Source: Nocardia jiangxiensis NBRC 101359 (GTDB lineage: Bacteria; Actinomycetota; Actinomycetes; Mycobacteriales; Mycobacteriaceae). From it: a stretch of DNA of 64,000 nt. Position 1 is the stretch's first letter, and each line of letters begins with the position of its first letter. Below, piece by piece: positions 17,671 to 26,525 of the stretch. The notes beneath the pieces are model-generated. The model made no database searches. It saw only the letters and a list, made by a program, of their open reading frames with translations, and was not told where the DNA came from. Both the position numbers and the translations under genes were made by a program. Where the stretch lies: the NCBI RefSeq assembly GCF_000308615.1, contig NZ_BAGB01000012.1, forward strand, positions 248,001 through 312,000. Reading direction: 5' to 3'.

Positions 17671-17717
17671 GCGCTCCGGCCGGAACCTCACCGAAAAGGT
17701 GATTCCGGCCGGAGCGC
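17671..17717. terminator. Strong bidirectional terminator
   Basis: Perfect 15-bp arms GCGCTCCGGCCGGAA (17671-17685) and TTCCGGCCGGAGCGC (17703-17717), with an inner TCACC/GGTGA stem and GAAAA loop. It sits between the convergent MFS pump and GlxA-type regulator. Confidence 0.85.
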
Positions 17718-17742
17718 CGTCGTTCCGGGCTCGACCGTGTGC

Positions 17743-18777
17743 TCAGTGCCCCGCAGGCTGGGCGAAGGTGCGGCGGTAATCGCTGGGGTTGGTGCCGACC
17801 TCGTCGGCGAATCGGCGGCGGAAGTTGGAGGGGTCGGGAAAGCCGGTGGCCGCGCCGACGGCGGCGACGGTTGCGTCGGTGCGTTCGAGCAGGGCGCAGG
17901 CGTGGTGAATTCTTCTGCGCAGCAACCATTTTCCCGGTGTGGTGCCCAGGTGCCGGTCGAACAGCCGGGCCAGGGTTCGGGGGGAGACCGCGCAGCGGGC
18001 GGCGATTTCCTCGACGGCGATCGGGCGATGCAGATTGTCCTCGATCCAGGACAGCGCGGGGGTGAGCGTATCGGGTTGTGGGGTGGGGCGGCGCGGGGGA
18101 TTTCGGGTGTACTGGCGCTGACCGCCCTCCCGGTGCGGCGGCAGAACCATATGTCGCGCGATATCGGCCGCATATGCCGCGCCGAAATCGCAGCGGACCA
18201 GTTCCAGGGCGAGATCGATGGCCGCGCCGGTGCCCGCGCTGGTCGCGACGTCGCCGTGATTCACGTACAGCGCGTGCGGCCGCACCCGCACCTGCGGATA
18301 CCGCTCCCGGAGCTCCTCGGCCATCCGCCAGTGCGTGGTCGCCTCCCGGCCGTCCAGCAGTCCGATGGCCGCGAGTGTGAAAGTGCCCGAACAGATTCCG
18401 ACGATCCGGGCGCCGCGTCGATGTGCCTCGCACAGGGCGCGGGTGAGTTGTGTCGAGGGCTGTCGATCCCGGTCCGGCCAGCCGGTCACGAAGATCGAGT
18501 CGGCCGTGCGCAGTGTGTCGAGACCGTGGTCGACGAGCATCCGATACCCCGCCTTGGTGGGCAGCGCGCCGGTATTCTCCGCGCAGACCTCGAACGAGTA
18601 GCGGGTCGGCACGCCGGGGTGTTCGATTCCGAATACCTCTGCGACGCAAGATAATTCGAATGTCGATTGTGGCGGGGTCACCACGGCGGCGACACGATGA
18701 CATCGATTCACGGGTGGCAGAATAATCCCTGTCGGTGTTGTTTTTGCCGCTTTCGGTACACGATATCGACCGGTCAC
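17743..18777 (-). CDS. GlxA-family transcriptional regulator (DJ-1/PfpI + AraC HTH)
   Basis: 344 residues in two parts. An N-terminal DJ-1/PfpI-like amidotransferase-fold sensor domain (about 25-210) contains the nucleophile-elbow motif GICSGTFTLAAIGLLDG. A C-terminal AraC/XylS double helix-turn-helix (about 240-335) includes SWIEDNLHRPI and the second-helix signature ATGFPDPSNFRRRF. Such regulators usually activate or repress a neighbouring operon in response to small molecules; the ligand is unknown. The GTG start at 18777 gives the full length, though a later GTG would still retain both domains. It is convergent with the MFS pump and divergent from uppP. Confidence 0.88.
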   Translation of the reverse strand: MTGRYRVPKAAKTTPTGIILPPVNRCHRVAAVVTPPQSTFELSCVAEVFGIEHPGVPTRYSFEVCAENTGALPTKAGYRMLVDHGLDTLRTADSIFVTGWPDRDRQPSTQLTRALCEAHRRGARIVGICSGTFTLAAIGLLDGREATTHWRMAEELRERYPQVRVRPHALYVNHGDVATSAGTGAAIDLALELVRCDFGAAYAADIARHMVLPPHREGGQRQYTRNPPRRPTPQPDTLTPALSWIEDNLHRPIAVEEIAARCAVSPRTLARLFDRHLGTTPGKWLLRRRIHHACALLERTDATVAAVGAATGFPDPSNFRRRFADEVGTNPSDYRRTFAQPAGH

Positions 18778-18794
18778 CCCGAATTTACGAAAAG

Positions 18795-18808
18795 CGCATC
18801 ACGATGCG
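18795..18808. promoter_or_regulatory. Short palindrome upstream of the GlxA-type regulator
   Basis: CGCATC-AC-GATGCG, perfect 6-bp arms, 18 nt upstream of the regulator start. A possible operator, but short enough to be chance in GC-rich DNA. Confidence 0.25.
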
Positions 18809-18990
18809 GTGCAGATCCATTCCACCCGGTGCGCCTCCCGGTTCGGCCGGGTTGCTCGAGATGTGCTGCACCCCTTCGAATCGATCTTGAAATGAGACGA
18901 GAATCACTGGGATACAAGACGATTCGGGCATCCGGTACATCACCGAGACTGCCAGGGTAATCGCCCGGCGCGCGTGCGAAACTCCTGCCG

Positions 18991-19926
18991 ATGATCACGT
19001 ACTCTCAAGCCGCCGTCATCGGCGCGGTGCAGGGTGTCACCGAGTTGTTCCCCATTTCGAGCCTCGGCCACTCCGTGCTGGTCGCGGATTGGTTCGGTGG
19101 CCGTTGGGAGGCGGTCAGTGTGAACAAATCCGACAGGGGCGCAACGTATCTCGCTTTCGTGGTCGCGCTGCACGTGGCGACGGCGGTGGCGCTGCTGGCG
19201 TTCTACTGGCGCGATTGGCTGGCCATCATCGCCGGATTCGTATCCACCCTGCGCACTCGTCGCGCGGAGACCGTGCCGCAGCGCCTGGCCTGGTTGATCG
19301 TGATCGCGACCGTTCCGGTCGCGGTGCTCGGCCCACTGCTGGATCGCCCGCTGCACGCGCTGTTCGACACGCCCGTGGACACCAGCATCTTCCTGACCCT
19401 GAACGGTGCGGTCCTGATCCTCGGCGAGGGATTACGCCGCCGCAACGAGCCCACCCTGGCCGAATACGGTCGCCGGTTCGCCCGCCGCGAGGCGCACGGC
19501 GCACTGCTCACCGCCGAGCGTCGCGTACCCCGCCAAGTCGACCGCCCGCTGGCGGCGCTGAGCGTGCTGGACGCCATCGGCATCGGCCTCACCCAGGCCG
19601 GCGCCCTGCTGACCGGCTTCAGCCGCGCGGGCCTGACCATGGTCGGCGGCCTGTGGCGCGGCCTGGAGAACGAGCACGCAGCCAAATTCGCCTTCCTGCT
19701 CGCCACCCCCACGATCCTGGGCGCGGGCCTGTTCGAGGTCCCCGAACTCACCGACTCCCGCCTGGCCCCGATCCGCGGCCCGATCCTGTTGGGCGCCATC
19801 GTCTCCGGGGTGTCCTCCTGGCTGGCCGTGCGCTTCCTGGAGCGTCACTTCCAAACCCGCACCCTGCTGCCCTTCGCGGTGTACTGCCTCGTGGCCGGAG
19901 TCCTGTCGATCATCCGATTCGGCTGA
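18991..19926 (+). CDS. uppP: Undecaprenyl-diphosphatase-like membrane protein
   Basis: 311-residue polytopic BacA/UppP-family protein, which dephosphorylates undecaprenyl diphosphate so that the lipid carrier of cell-wall synthesis can be reused. The first family motif is clear (VQGVTELFPISSLGHSVL, residues 13-30). The second signature is diverged: TGFSRAGLT in place of the usual PGxSRSGxT, although the central S-R is kept. Length and about eight hydrophobic segments fit the family. The long loop between helices 4 and 5 is charged (Arg/Glu-rich). It may be a paralogue with altered substrate; bacitracin resistance is a known property of the family. No operon partner is obvious. Confidence 0.82.
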   Translation: MITYSQAAVIGAVQGVTELFPISSLGHSVLVADWFGGRWEAVSVNKSDRGATYLAFVVALHVATAVALLAFYWRDWLAIIAGFVSTLRTRRAETVPQRLAWLIVIATVPVAVLGPLLDRPLHALFDTPVDTSIFLTLNGAVLILGEGLRRRNEPTLAEYGRRFARREAHGALLTAERRVPRQVDRPLAALSVLDAIGIGLTQAGALLTGFSRAGLTMVGGLWRGLENEHAAKFAFLLATPTILGAGLFEVPELTDSRLAPIRGPILLGAIVSGVSSWLAVRFLERHFQTRTLLPFAVYCLVAGVLSIIRFG

Positions 19927-20002
19927 AATCCTCAGACGGACAGAGCTTTCGCGGCAGGCGGCATCCTTCGTCGCATCGAGAAGGTCTGTGGTGCGGGTTC
20001 AC

Positions 20003-20779
20003 TCAGGGCTTTCGGAGTTTGTCCAGTGTCGTCCGGGCCTGGGATGTCGCGATGGTGGCGAGGTCGTCTCTGCTCGCTTCGGCCTCACCCCGGGCCCGTC
20101 TGATGCCGACCTCGACTTTCAACGAGACGTTGCTGTCCTGCACGCCGACGGCATAGGAATCGGAGTTGGCGTCTGCGGCTGTCAGATGTCCTGCGTACCA
20201 ATAGCTTCGGGTGCCGAGTCCGGTGAGGTCGCCCGAGCTGGCGCCCTGCTGCGGAACGGTGTCGGTACTCTTCCACTCGTCGTATTTCGGCGGTCCCGCA
20301 ACGCCCGTGAACTGGACCTGGAGGCTGATCTCCGCGTCGTCGGTGGTGACGTTGTCGACCGGCGAGGTGCTGGTGTATTTGATCTGGCACAGCAGGACAC
20401 CGCCGTAATCGGCGCTCTGCGCGGGATATTCGCGGTGCACGATCGGTGTCGGCCCGGACGACCATTTCGTGAGCGGTGCGGTGTCGACCAGATCGCAGGC
20501 GTTGGTGACGTTGTTCATCGAGTAGATGCCCGGGGCGGGTTCGTAGTGGGTGGTCGGTGTGGGAGACGAACTCGAGGTGCTCGTTCGTGCGGAGGCCGGG
20601 TGCGCGGCGGATGTGCCGCTGTCGTGATCGCTGCCGGTGGACAGTCCGATCGCGACTCCGACGCCGAGTACGACGACCAGTCCGGCCGCGCCTGCCACGA
20701 TCAGGCCGATCGTGTTCATCCCGCTCGCGCGTGGTCGATGGCCGGGCGGCGGCCCGAATTCGTGTCCGGGGCCGGTCAT
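20003..20779 (-). CDS. Membrane-anchored extracytoplasmic protein of unknown function (paralogue A)
   Basis: 258 residues, family not recognised. A short Pro-rich cytoplasmic N-terminus is followed by one membrane helix (about 22-47, NTIGLIVAGAAGLVVVLGVGVAI), a Ser/Thr-rich linker and a ~170-residue extracytoplasmic domain with two cysteines (NACDLVDT and LLCQIKY) that could form a disulfide. It is clearly paralogous to the gene just upstream: both have IYSMxxxxxAC-x-x-VDTAPL-x-x-WSS, GLG-x-x-x-YW and a C-terminal QxRxTLDxLRK. The two lie 34 nt apart on the same strand, so they are probably co-transcribed. Topology resembles actinobacterial DUF3558-type proteins, but that assignment is only a guess. 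Confidence 0.7.
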   Translation of the reverse strand: MTGPGHEFGPPPGHRPRASGMNTIGLIVAGAAGLVVVLGVGVAIGLSTGSDHDSGTSAAHPASARTSTSSSSPTPTTHYEPAPGIYSMNNVTNACDLVDTAPLTKWSSGPTPIVHREYPAQSADYGGVLLCQIKYTSTSPVDNVTTDDAEISLQVQFTGVAGPPKYDEWKSTDTVPQQGASSGDLTGLGTRSYWYAGHLTAADANSDSYAVGVQDSNVSLKVEVGIRRARGEAEASRDDLATIATSQARTTLDKLRKP

Positions 20780-20813
20780 CGGCGCTGTACCCGTCTGTGC
20801 TGCAAGGGATTCC

Positions 20814-21620
20814 CTACTTCTTCCGCAATGCGTCCAGCGTCCGGCGGACCTGGGCTCGGGCGATCGGGTCGAGGTCCGCGCTGCTCACCTGGGACACATC
20901 GCGGTCGCGGACGAATTGGAGTTCGACGTGCACCGAGACGTTGTCGGCCAGAACGCACACGATGTAGCTCGTATCGGTGACCAGATCGCCACTCACCTCG
21001 GAATGCCAGTAACCCTCCGAGCCGAGCCCGGTGACCTTGCCGGAGGACAGCCCAGAACCGATCTTGCCGGTCTCGCGCTGCTCCCAGTGGTCGTAATAGG
21101 GCGGGGCGCTGCCGTTGGTGAAGTCGACGTCGACCAGGATGCGTGCCTCCTGCAGTGGATCGCCGTCGGTGGAGTAACCGATCCGGCAGCTCAGACTGCC
21201 GCCTCCGTCGGGCCCCGGCCGATCCTCCCGGTGCTCGGGTGGGCTGCTGGGCGTCGACGACCATCTCTTCAGCGGCGCGGTATCGACCGAACCACACGCA
21301 TCGTTGATTCCGTCCATCGAGTAGATCGGCGTCTCGGCGACCGCATTTCCCGCCTTCTCGGACGAGCGTGCACCGAGCGCGCCGACGCCGACCCCGATGC
21401 CCAGCACGACGACCGCCGCGACGATGCCGCCGATGATCCATCCCGTCCTGCCCGAATTGCTCGGCGGCGAATCCGGCATCGGCGCAGGATGTCCACGACC
21501 GGCATCGCCGTGCCCCGGCTCCGGCCCCGCCCCGCCCGATACGGACGAATCATGCTGCCGCACAGTGGGATCGGCATCGTCCACCACCGGTCGATCACCG
21601 GCGCCCTGGGAATCGGCCAT
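20814..21620 (-). CDS. Membrane-anchored extracytoplasmic protein of unknown function (paralogue B)
   Basis: 268 residues from the ATG at 21620; the frame stays open further upstream, but the N-terminal extension is Arg-rich and non-conserved. A ~60-residue charged/Pro-rich cytoplasmic part is followed by one membrane helix (about 60-82, GWIIGGIVAAVVVLGIGVGVG) and an external domain matching paralogue A, with the paired cysteines in NDACGSVDT and LSCRIGY. The family was not recognised. Tandem paralogous anchored proteins of this kind often act as sensors or envelope accessory factors in actinomycetes, but nothing in the sequence fixes a role. Confidence 0.7.
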   Translation of the reverse strand: MADSQGAGDRPVVDDADPTVRQHDSSVSGGAGPEPGHGDAGRGHPAPMPDSPPSNSGRTGWIIGGIVAAVVVLGIGVGVGALGARSSEKAGNAVAETPIYSMDGINDACGSVDTAPLKRWSSTPSSPPEHREDRPGPDGGGSLSCRIGYSTDGDPLQEARILVDVDFTNGSAPPYYDHWEQRETGKIGSGLSSGKVTGLGSEGYWHSEVSGDLVTDTSYIVCVLADNVSVHVELQFVRDRDVSQVSSADLDPIARAQVRRTLDALRKK

Positions 21621-21771
21621 CCCCGCAGTCCTCCGCTTCCGCGGCGGAACCCCCGCCGACCGTAACGTCGGCCAGATCGTATCGTCCCTGCCGCGACCGC
21701 GGCGACGCATTATCCGCACCACGCCCGACCTGGGAATTCGTTGCGCGGCAATCGCTCCGTGACCGGCGTCC

Positions 21772-22416
21772 TCAGTGGATGCGCTGCTCGCGGCCCGGCG
21801 TCGATGCGGGTGACGGGGGCGGGAAGCCCGCGACGAGCATCTCGAAGGAGGCGTTCATGATGGTCAGGAGGTCGGAGGCGGGGTCTTCGGGGTTCCACTC
21901 GGCCAGGGCGGCGCGGGTGATGGCGTGGGCGGCGCCGGCGAGGGCGCGGGGGTAGTGGTCGTCGGGGGTGAGGCCGGTGCGGCGGGCGACGCCCTCGGTC
22001 ATCGAGGCCAGGGTGCGGCGGCTCTCGGCGTAGGCGGTGGGGACCAGGCGGGGGTTCTGCCGCACCATCTGCTGATATTCGCGCCAGGTCGGGCGGTCCT
22101 GGAGGCGGCGGATGCCGGCGTTGATCGCCTGGTGAACCGCTTGCAGCGGGGCCTCCTCGGGCGGGCGGGCGGCGATCCGATCGGCGAGCGATCCGCCGGC
22201 CTGCTGCTCGTGCCAGTCCAGGACCGCGTCGTCCTTGGAGTCGAAGTAGTTGAAGAACGTGCGTGGCGAGACGTCGGCTTCGGCGCAGATGTCGTTGACC
22301 GTGACCGAATCCGGGCCGCGCTCGGCGTAGAGACGGATGGCGGCGCGATGCAGGGCCTCGCGGGTCTGCTGCTTCTTGCGTTCCCGCAGGCCGAGGGTCG
22401 CACTCGCGCTGTTCAC
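21772..22416 (-). CDS. TetR-family transcriptional regulator
   Basis: 214 residues starting at the GTG at 22416. The N-terminal DNA-binding domain is typical of TetR: RERKKQQTREALHRAAIRL, then the helix-turn-helix core EADVSPRTFFNYFDSKDD (about residues 46-63). The C-terminal ligand domain is not assignable to a subclass. It is divergent from the FUSC membrane protein, and the ~175-bp gap holds two ACTTGCAGTG repeats and an ACTTAG/CTAAGT palindrome, so the natural reading is a local repressor controlling itself and the FUSC gene. Confidence 0.9.
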   Translation of the reverse strand: MNSASATLGLRERKKQQTREALHRAAIRLYAERGPDSVTVNDICAEADVSPRTFFNYFDSKDDAVLDWHEQQAGGSLADRIAARPPEEAPLQAVHQAINAGIRRLQDRPTWREYQQMVRQNPRLVPTAYAESRRTLASMTEGVARRTGLTPDDHYPRALAGAAHAITRAALAEWNPEDPASDLLTIMNASFEMLVAGFPPPSPASTPGREQRIH

Positions 22417-22430
22417 CCAAGTTATCCTAG

Positions 22431-22461
22431 TGCAAACTTGCAGTGCTGCATACTTGCAGTG
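22431..22461. promoter_or_regulatory. Paired operator-like repeats between TetR and FUSC genes
   Basis: Two direct copies of ACTTGCAGTG (22436-22445 and 22452-22461), 16 nt apart. The first overlaps the palindrome TGCAA-AC-TTGCA (22431-22442) and the second a near-palindrome TGCATACTTGCA (22447-22458). They start 15 nt upstream of the TetR GTG, a usual place for an autoregulatory TetR site. Confidence 0.55.
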
Positions 22462-22473
22462 ATAAAGTAAATA

Positions 22474-22490
22474 ACTTAGCCTGTCTAAGT
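22474..22490. promoter_or_regulatory. Palindrome ACTTAG-N5-CTAAGT
   Basis: Perfect 6-bp arms (22474-22479 and 22485-22490) in the AT-rich centre of the TetR/FUSC intergenic region. Either a second regulator site or part of the divergent promoters. Confidence 0.4.
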
Positions 22491-22590
22491 AACTAGCGGC
22501 GGGGTTCGCGGCAACGATGCCGCGCTCGGTGGTTCGGCCGGATGGCCCCACGAGCGCTTGAAAGCTTTGTGCAACAAGGAGAACGACGTT

Positions 22591-25500
22591 TTGTCGAATA
22601 TCTTGGGCGGCGGCGGCCGGTGTCCGACCTGCCGCCCGGCGTGGCCTGTCCGCCTGCGCGATCATCTGCAGGCCACCGATCCGGCCCTGGCTCGCCTGCG
22701 GGCGGGATGGCGGATGCTGACGGTTTTCATCGCGACTCTGGCCGTGGGATACGGCATGGCGCATGCGCTGGGGCAACCGGTGCTGTTCGGGCTGACCTAC
22801 GGCGGCATGGTCGGACTGCTGGTCGGCTTGACCGTCGCCGGTCCCAAGGCGGGCAGGCTGGCGGTGCGCTGCGTGTGGGGCGTCCCGGCGTTCCTGATCG
22901 CGCTGCTGTGCGCGATCGAGGTCCAGCACAACCGGATTCTCGCGCTGGTCGTCGCGGCCGTGGCCGCGGTGGTGCAACTGTCCGCGCCCGCGTTCTTCGG
23001 GGAATTCGGGCATGACTCGGGCGTGATGATCTTCGCCGGTTACCTCAGCGGCGTCCTGGTGCCGCTGCCGGTGTCGAAGATGCAGTACATCGCACCGATC
23101 GTCGCGGTGGCGGCGATCGCGGCGGCGGTGATTCAGGTGGTGCTGTGCCGGATGCGCCCGGAAACCGGTCTCCTGCACATCGAACGGGCATTCCTGACTC
23201 GCAGCCGGTACGTCGTCCGGCGCGCCACCCGGTTGATCGCGTCCGAGAATCCCACCGCCCGCGCGACCCGCGAACTCTGCGACGAGATGATCCACCTCAA
23301 CGAGGCGGCCATGCTGGTGGACGGCTACCTGGCGACCGCCTCGAGCTCGAGCCGGTCCGCCGACCGCCTGCACCGGCTGGTCTTCGACACCGAACTCGCC
23401 GCACATGCGCTCGGCCGCATCGTGATTCAGCTGTCCGGCCGCCCACTGCCCGCCGAGGTACGCGGCTGTCTGCTCGCCGCCTGCACCGATCTCGACCGCG
23501 GCGGCCGCCGGCACGGCGGCACCCTGCCCGCCTCGACCGCCCCGCTGCTGCAATGGTTGTCCCAGCACGAGAACGACTCCCGGGACCCCGAACACGAGCG
23601 GCTGGTCTCGACGCTCTACCGGGTCGTCGCGGTGCTCGGCGACCTGCACCACGTCAGCGACGCGTGGACCACCGCATCCGATGACGACCTCGAGGCCGAG
23701 ATCGACGCCGAACCCTTCAGCACCCCTGTCGAATTGGTCGCGGGCAGACTCCCCGGCACCAATCTGCTGGCCGGACGCGTCCTGGACGCCGGCGGTATGC
23801 GCCGCCCCTGGAACTTCTGGAGCAGGCCGAATCCCCAACTGCGGATCGCCGCGCAGATGCTGATCACGCTGATGATCGCGATTCCGTTGGGTGACGCGTT
23901 GAACGGCTACCGGTTCTACTGGGCCGTCATCGGCGCGCTGATCGTGTTGAGCAACACCGACTCTCCGCACGATCGGCTGCGCAAGACCGTCAAGCGCGTC
24001 CTGGGCACGCTCGTCGGCGGATTCCTCGGAATCGGCTTCGCTCAGCTCCTCGGGGCGCACCATCCGATGGCGACGCTGTCGCTGCTGGTGGTGGCCCTGG
24101 CGGTGGGCGCCTACTCGATCAGCGCGTACTACTCGGTGTGGTCGGGTGCGCTGGCGTTCTCGCTGATCCAGCTCTACTCCTTCACCGGGGGGTACGAGGA
24201 TTCGGTGGTGGTGTTGCGCGCGGGGGAGAACGCCCTGGGTGCTGTGGTCGCGACACTGGTCGCGCTGGTGGTCCTGCCCATCGCGACGCGCACGCTGCTG
24301 CGGCACGCCCAGGCCACGCACGTGCACTCCCTGGCCACGTTCGTCCGCGAATCCGGCGAGGTCTGGAGCGGCGCGGCCGGCGTGCACGGCACCCGGGAAC
24401 AGGCCAGGGCGGTGGATCAGGCGGCGCACGAGTTGCACCGGTTCTCCCGCTCGCTGGTTCGCCTGCCGGGCGGCACCGGTCACGAGCCCGCCGAGGAGAT
24501 CCGTGCCATGCTGCGCACGGCCGCGGTCTGCGCCCGGGAGATGTCGGTCGGCAGTGGTGCGGCGGTGCTGACCACGGGCCAGCGGGAGTTGTTGCTGCGG
24601 ATCACCGGCAACCTGTCGGATTCGATCGACGGTCTGGGCGGGATCGTGTCCGACAGTGAAAATGCCTCGAACAGTGCAGATTCCCCGCTGATCGAGTATG
24701 CGGCGGATATCGAGAAGGCAGCGAACCCGACCGCTCCGGAGATCTGGGTCCGCCAGGCCGACGACATTCGGCGGCTGCAGGAGGCGCTGTCCGTCTCTCC
24801 GGCCAATGCCCGGCTGCGGCACGCGTTGCACTATCTCGGATATCTGGACGATCTGCTCGGCGACCTCGCCGCCCGGCTGGACATCCCGGTGCGGGGCGGT
24901 GACTACCGCACCGGCGCGCAGGCGGTCGGTCGTGAATTGTTCGCTGCCCAAGCGCAATTGGCGACCGCCGGTCGGCCGGTGTCGGCAGGCGGCGCGGCAC
25001 GTCGTACGCGGGTGGCGGCGTCGGTGCGGGCGTGGCCGACGATCGAGGCACCGGCTTCGGGCGAGGGCCGCTGGATCGATGGTCAGGTCCACGGCGGCGG
25101 TGGACGTCCGGTACCCGGCGTGGCGTTGACGCTGATAGATCAACTGGGACACCAGGTTTCGCGGGCGACCGGCAGGAGTGACGGCAGCTACCGGATCGAC
25201 GTGCCGGAGACGGGCAGTCATGTGCTGATCGTGTCGGCGAACGGGTACGGGCCGGTGGCCGCCACCGTCCATCCGGGTTCGGGGCCGCAACGCCAGCACG
25301 TCACCCTGCTCGGTTCGGGTGAACTGACCGGCGTGGTCCGGCGCACCGATCGCGGCACGCCGCTCGCCGATGCCACCGTCACGCTGACCGATCCGCGCGG
25401 CGAGGTCGTCGGCGCGACCATCACCGACACCGACGGCAGCTATCTGTGCCCCGGCCTGGTGGCGGGCGACTACACCCTGGTCACCAACGCCGAACACATG

Positions 25501-25842
25501 CGCCCGACCGCGATCACCCTGACCGTCCCCGAGAGCGGCCGACTGCGCTACGACATCGACATGAGCCCGACGTCATCGCTGGCGGGTTCGGTGCGAACCG
25601 ATGAGCACCCGGTACCCGACGCCCGGGTGACGATCCTGGACCCGGCAGGCGCCCCGATCGCCCACACCCGCACCGATGCCGACGGCCGCTACGTCGTCCC
25701 CGATCTCGACACCGGCCGCTACACCGTCGTCGCCAGCGGCTATTCGCCGGTGACCAGCCGGGTCAGGGTTTTCGGCGACGAGGTCGTCCACGATGTGCAG
25801 TTCGATTACGGTGACGAGGTAGGCAGCGCCCGGGGTGAGTAG
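22591..25842 (+). CDS. FUSC-family membrane protein with three C-terminal carboxypeptidase-regulatory-like repeats
   Basis: 1,083 residues. Two hydrophobic blocks of about five to six helices each (roughly 40-185 and 410-560) flank soluble cytoplasmic segments, the organisation of FUSC/aromatic-acid exporter (AaeB/YccS-like) proteins; the second block has the family-like GYRFYWAVIGALIVLSN and TVKRVLGTLVGGFLG. Three beta-sandwich repeats occupy about 826-1083 and match those on the MFS pump at 15342-17654. A CxxC (CPTC) lies at the extreme N-terminus. The TTG at 22591 is chosen because AAGGAG lies 9 nt upstream; a TTG at 22558 has no such site. Probably repressed by the divergent TetR. The substrate is unknown; export of an aromatic or amphiphilic compound is inferred from the family. 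Confidence 0.82.
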   Translation: MSNILGGGGRCPTCRPAWPVRLRDHLQATDPALARLRAGWRMLTVFIATLAVGYGMAHALGQPVLFGLTYGGMVGLLVGLTVAGPKAGRLAVRCVWGVPAFLIALLCAIEVQHNRILALVVAAVAAVVQLSAPAFFGEFGHDSGVMIFAGYLSGVLVPLPVSKMQYIAPIVAVAAIAAAVIQVVLCRMRPETGLLHIERAFLTRSRYVVRRATRLIASENPTARATRELCDEMIHLNEAAMLVDGYLATASSSSRSADRLHRLVFDTELAAHALGRIVIQLSGRPLPAEVRGCLLAACTDLDRGGRRHGGTLPASTAPLLQWLSQHENDSRDPEHERLVSTLYRVVAVLGDLHHVSDAWTTASDDDLEAEIDAEPFSTPVELVAGRLPGTNLLAGRVLDAGGMRRPWNFWSRPNPQLRIAAQMLITLMIAIPLGDALNGYRFYWAVIGALIVLSNTDSPHDRLRKTVKRVLGTLVGGFLGIGFAQLLGAHHPMATLSLLVVALAVGAYSISAYYSVWSGALAFSLIQLYSFTGGYEDSVVVLRAGENALGAVVATLVALVVLPIATRTLLRHAQATHVHSLATFVRESGEVWSGAAGVHGTREQARAVDQAAHELHRFSRSLVRLPGGTGHEPAEEIRAMLRTAAVCAREMSVGSGAAVLTTGQRELLLRITGNLSDSIDGLGGIVSDSENASNSADSPLIEYAADIEKAANPTAPEIWVRQADDIRRLQEALSVSPANARLRHALHYLGYLDDLLGDLAARLDIPVRGGDYRTGAQAVGRELFAAQAQLATAGRPVSAGGAARRTRVAASVRAWPTIEAPASGEGRWIDGQVHGGGGRPVPGVALTLIDQLGHQVSRATGRSDGSYRIDVPETGSHVLIVSANGYGPVAATVHPGSGPQRQHVTLLGSGELTGVVRRTDRGTPLADATVTLTDPRGEVVGATITDTDGSYLCPGLVAGDYTLVTNAEHMRPTAITLTVPESGRLRYDIDMSPTSSLAGSVRTDEHPVPDARVTILDPAGAPIAHTRTDADGRYVVPDLDTGRYTVVASGYSPVTSRVRVFGDEVVHDVQFDYGDEVGSARGE

Positions 25843-25958
25843 TCCGGCCCCGCAGGCCACGACTGCTCCGAACCCATTGCGCCCGAGCAGATTCCGGCGG
25901 ACGAGCAGACCGGGCCCAGTCGGTATAGCTTGTGATCGGACCTGCGAGGAGATCATCG

Positions 25959-26525
25959 ATGTCGTCACGTTTCACCCTGCCGCCCGAAGACGTCCTGCGT
26001 GCCCGCGAGAAACTCGTCCTCGACCACTTCCACGACGAGGTGGCGCAGGACTGGGACGCCACCTCGTCGACGTTCCCGCACCCGCATTACGAGCTGATCG
26101 CGCCGATGACCGTGCACGACGGTGACGGTGAGGTGCGCGATTACTATCGCGACACCCGCGTCGCCTTCCCCGACCAGGACCACGAGATCATCGCGCTGCG
26201 GCACAGCCACGATGCGGTGATCGTCGAATTCTGGCTGCTGGGAACGCATCTCGGTCCGCTGGGCAAGATCCCGCCGACGGGCTCGACTCATCGGACCCGG
26301 ATGACTGCGTATTTCGTGTTCGACGAGCACGAGAACCTGATGACCGAACGGATCTACTTCGATCAGCTCACCGTCCTGAAACAACTGCTGGGCGGGCTGG
26401 ACCGGCGCAACCCCCGCGACCTGCTCACACTCGTGCGGGCGCTCACCGGAGCCGTCGCCGCGGCCGGCGCCGAGCCGGACCCGCGCCTGCTGTCCACCAC
26501 ACCGCCGAATCTCGATGACCGATAG
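25959..26525 (+). CDS. SnoaL-like (NTF2-fold) protein
   Basis: 188 residues. The body (about 20-150) has the cone-shaped NTF2-like pattern of SnoaL/ester-cyclase family proteins: HDGDGEVRDYYRDTRVAFPD, then HSHDAVIVEFWLLGTH and MTERIYFDQLTVLKQLL. Members include polyketide cyclases, but most such stand-alone proteins have unknown small hydrophobic ligands. The ATG at 25959 is used, with GAGGAG 7-8 nt upstream. It lies 116 nt after the FUSC gene on the same strand and could be co-expressed. No catalytic residue can be assigned safely. Confidence 0.75.
   Translation: MSSRFTLPPEDVLRAREKLVLDHFHDEVAQDWDATSSTFPHPHYELIAPMTVHDGDGEVRDYYRDTRVAFPDQDHEIIALRHSHDAVIVEFWLLGTHLGPLGKIPPTGSTHRTRMTAYFVFDEHENLMTERIYFDQLTVLKQLLGGLDRRNPRDLLTLVRALTGAVAAAGAEPDPRLLSTTPPNLDDR

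Noticed and set aside
22417..25497. Possible long N-terminal extension of the TetR gene across the FUSC region
   Set aside because: The extended minus-strand frame is antisense to FUSC and non-conserved in character; TetR proteins start a few residues before the RERKKQQTREAL helix, matching the GTG at 22416.
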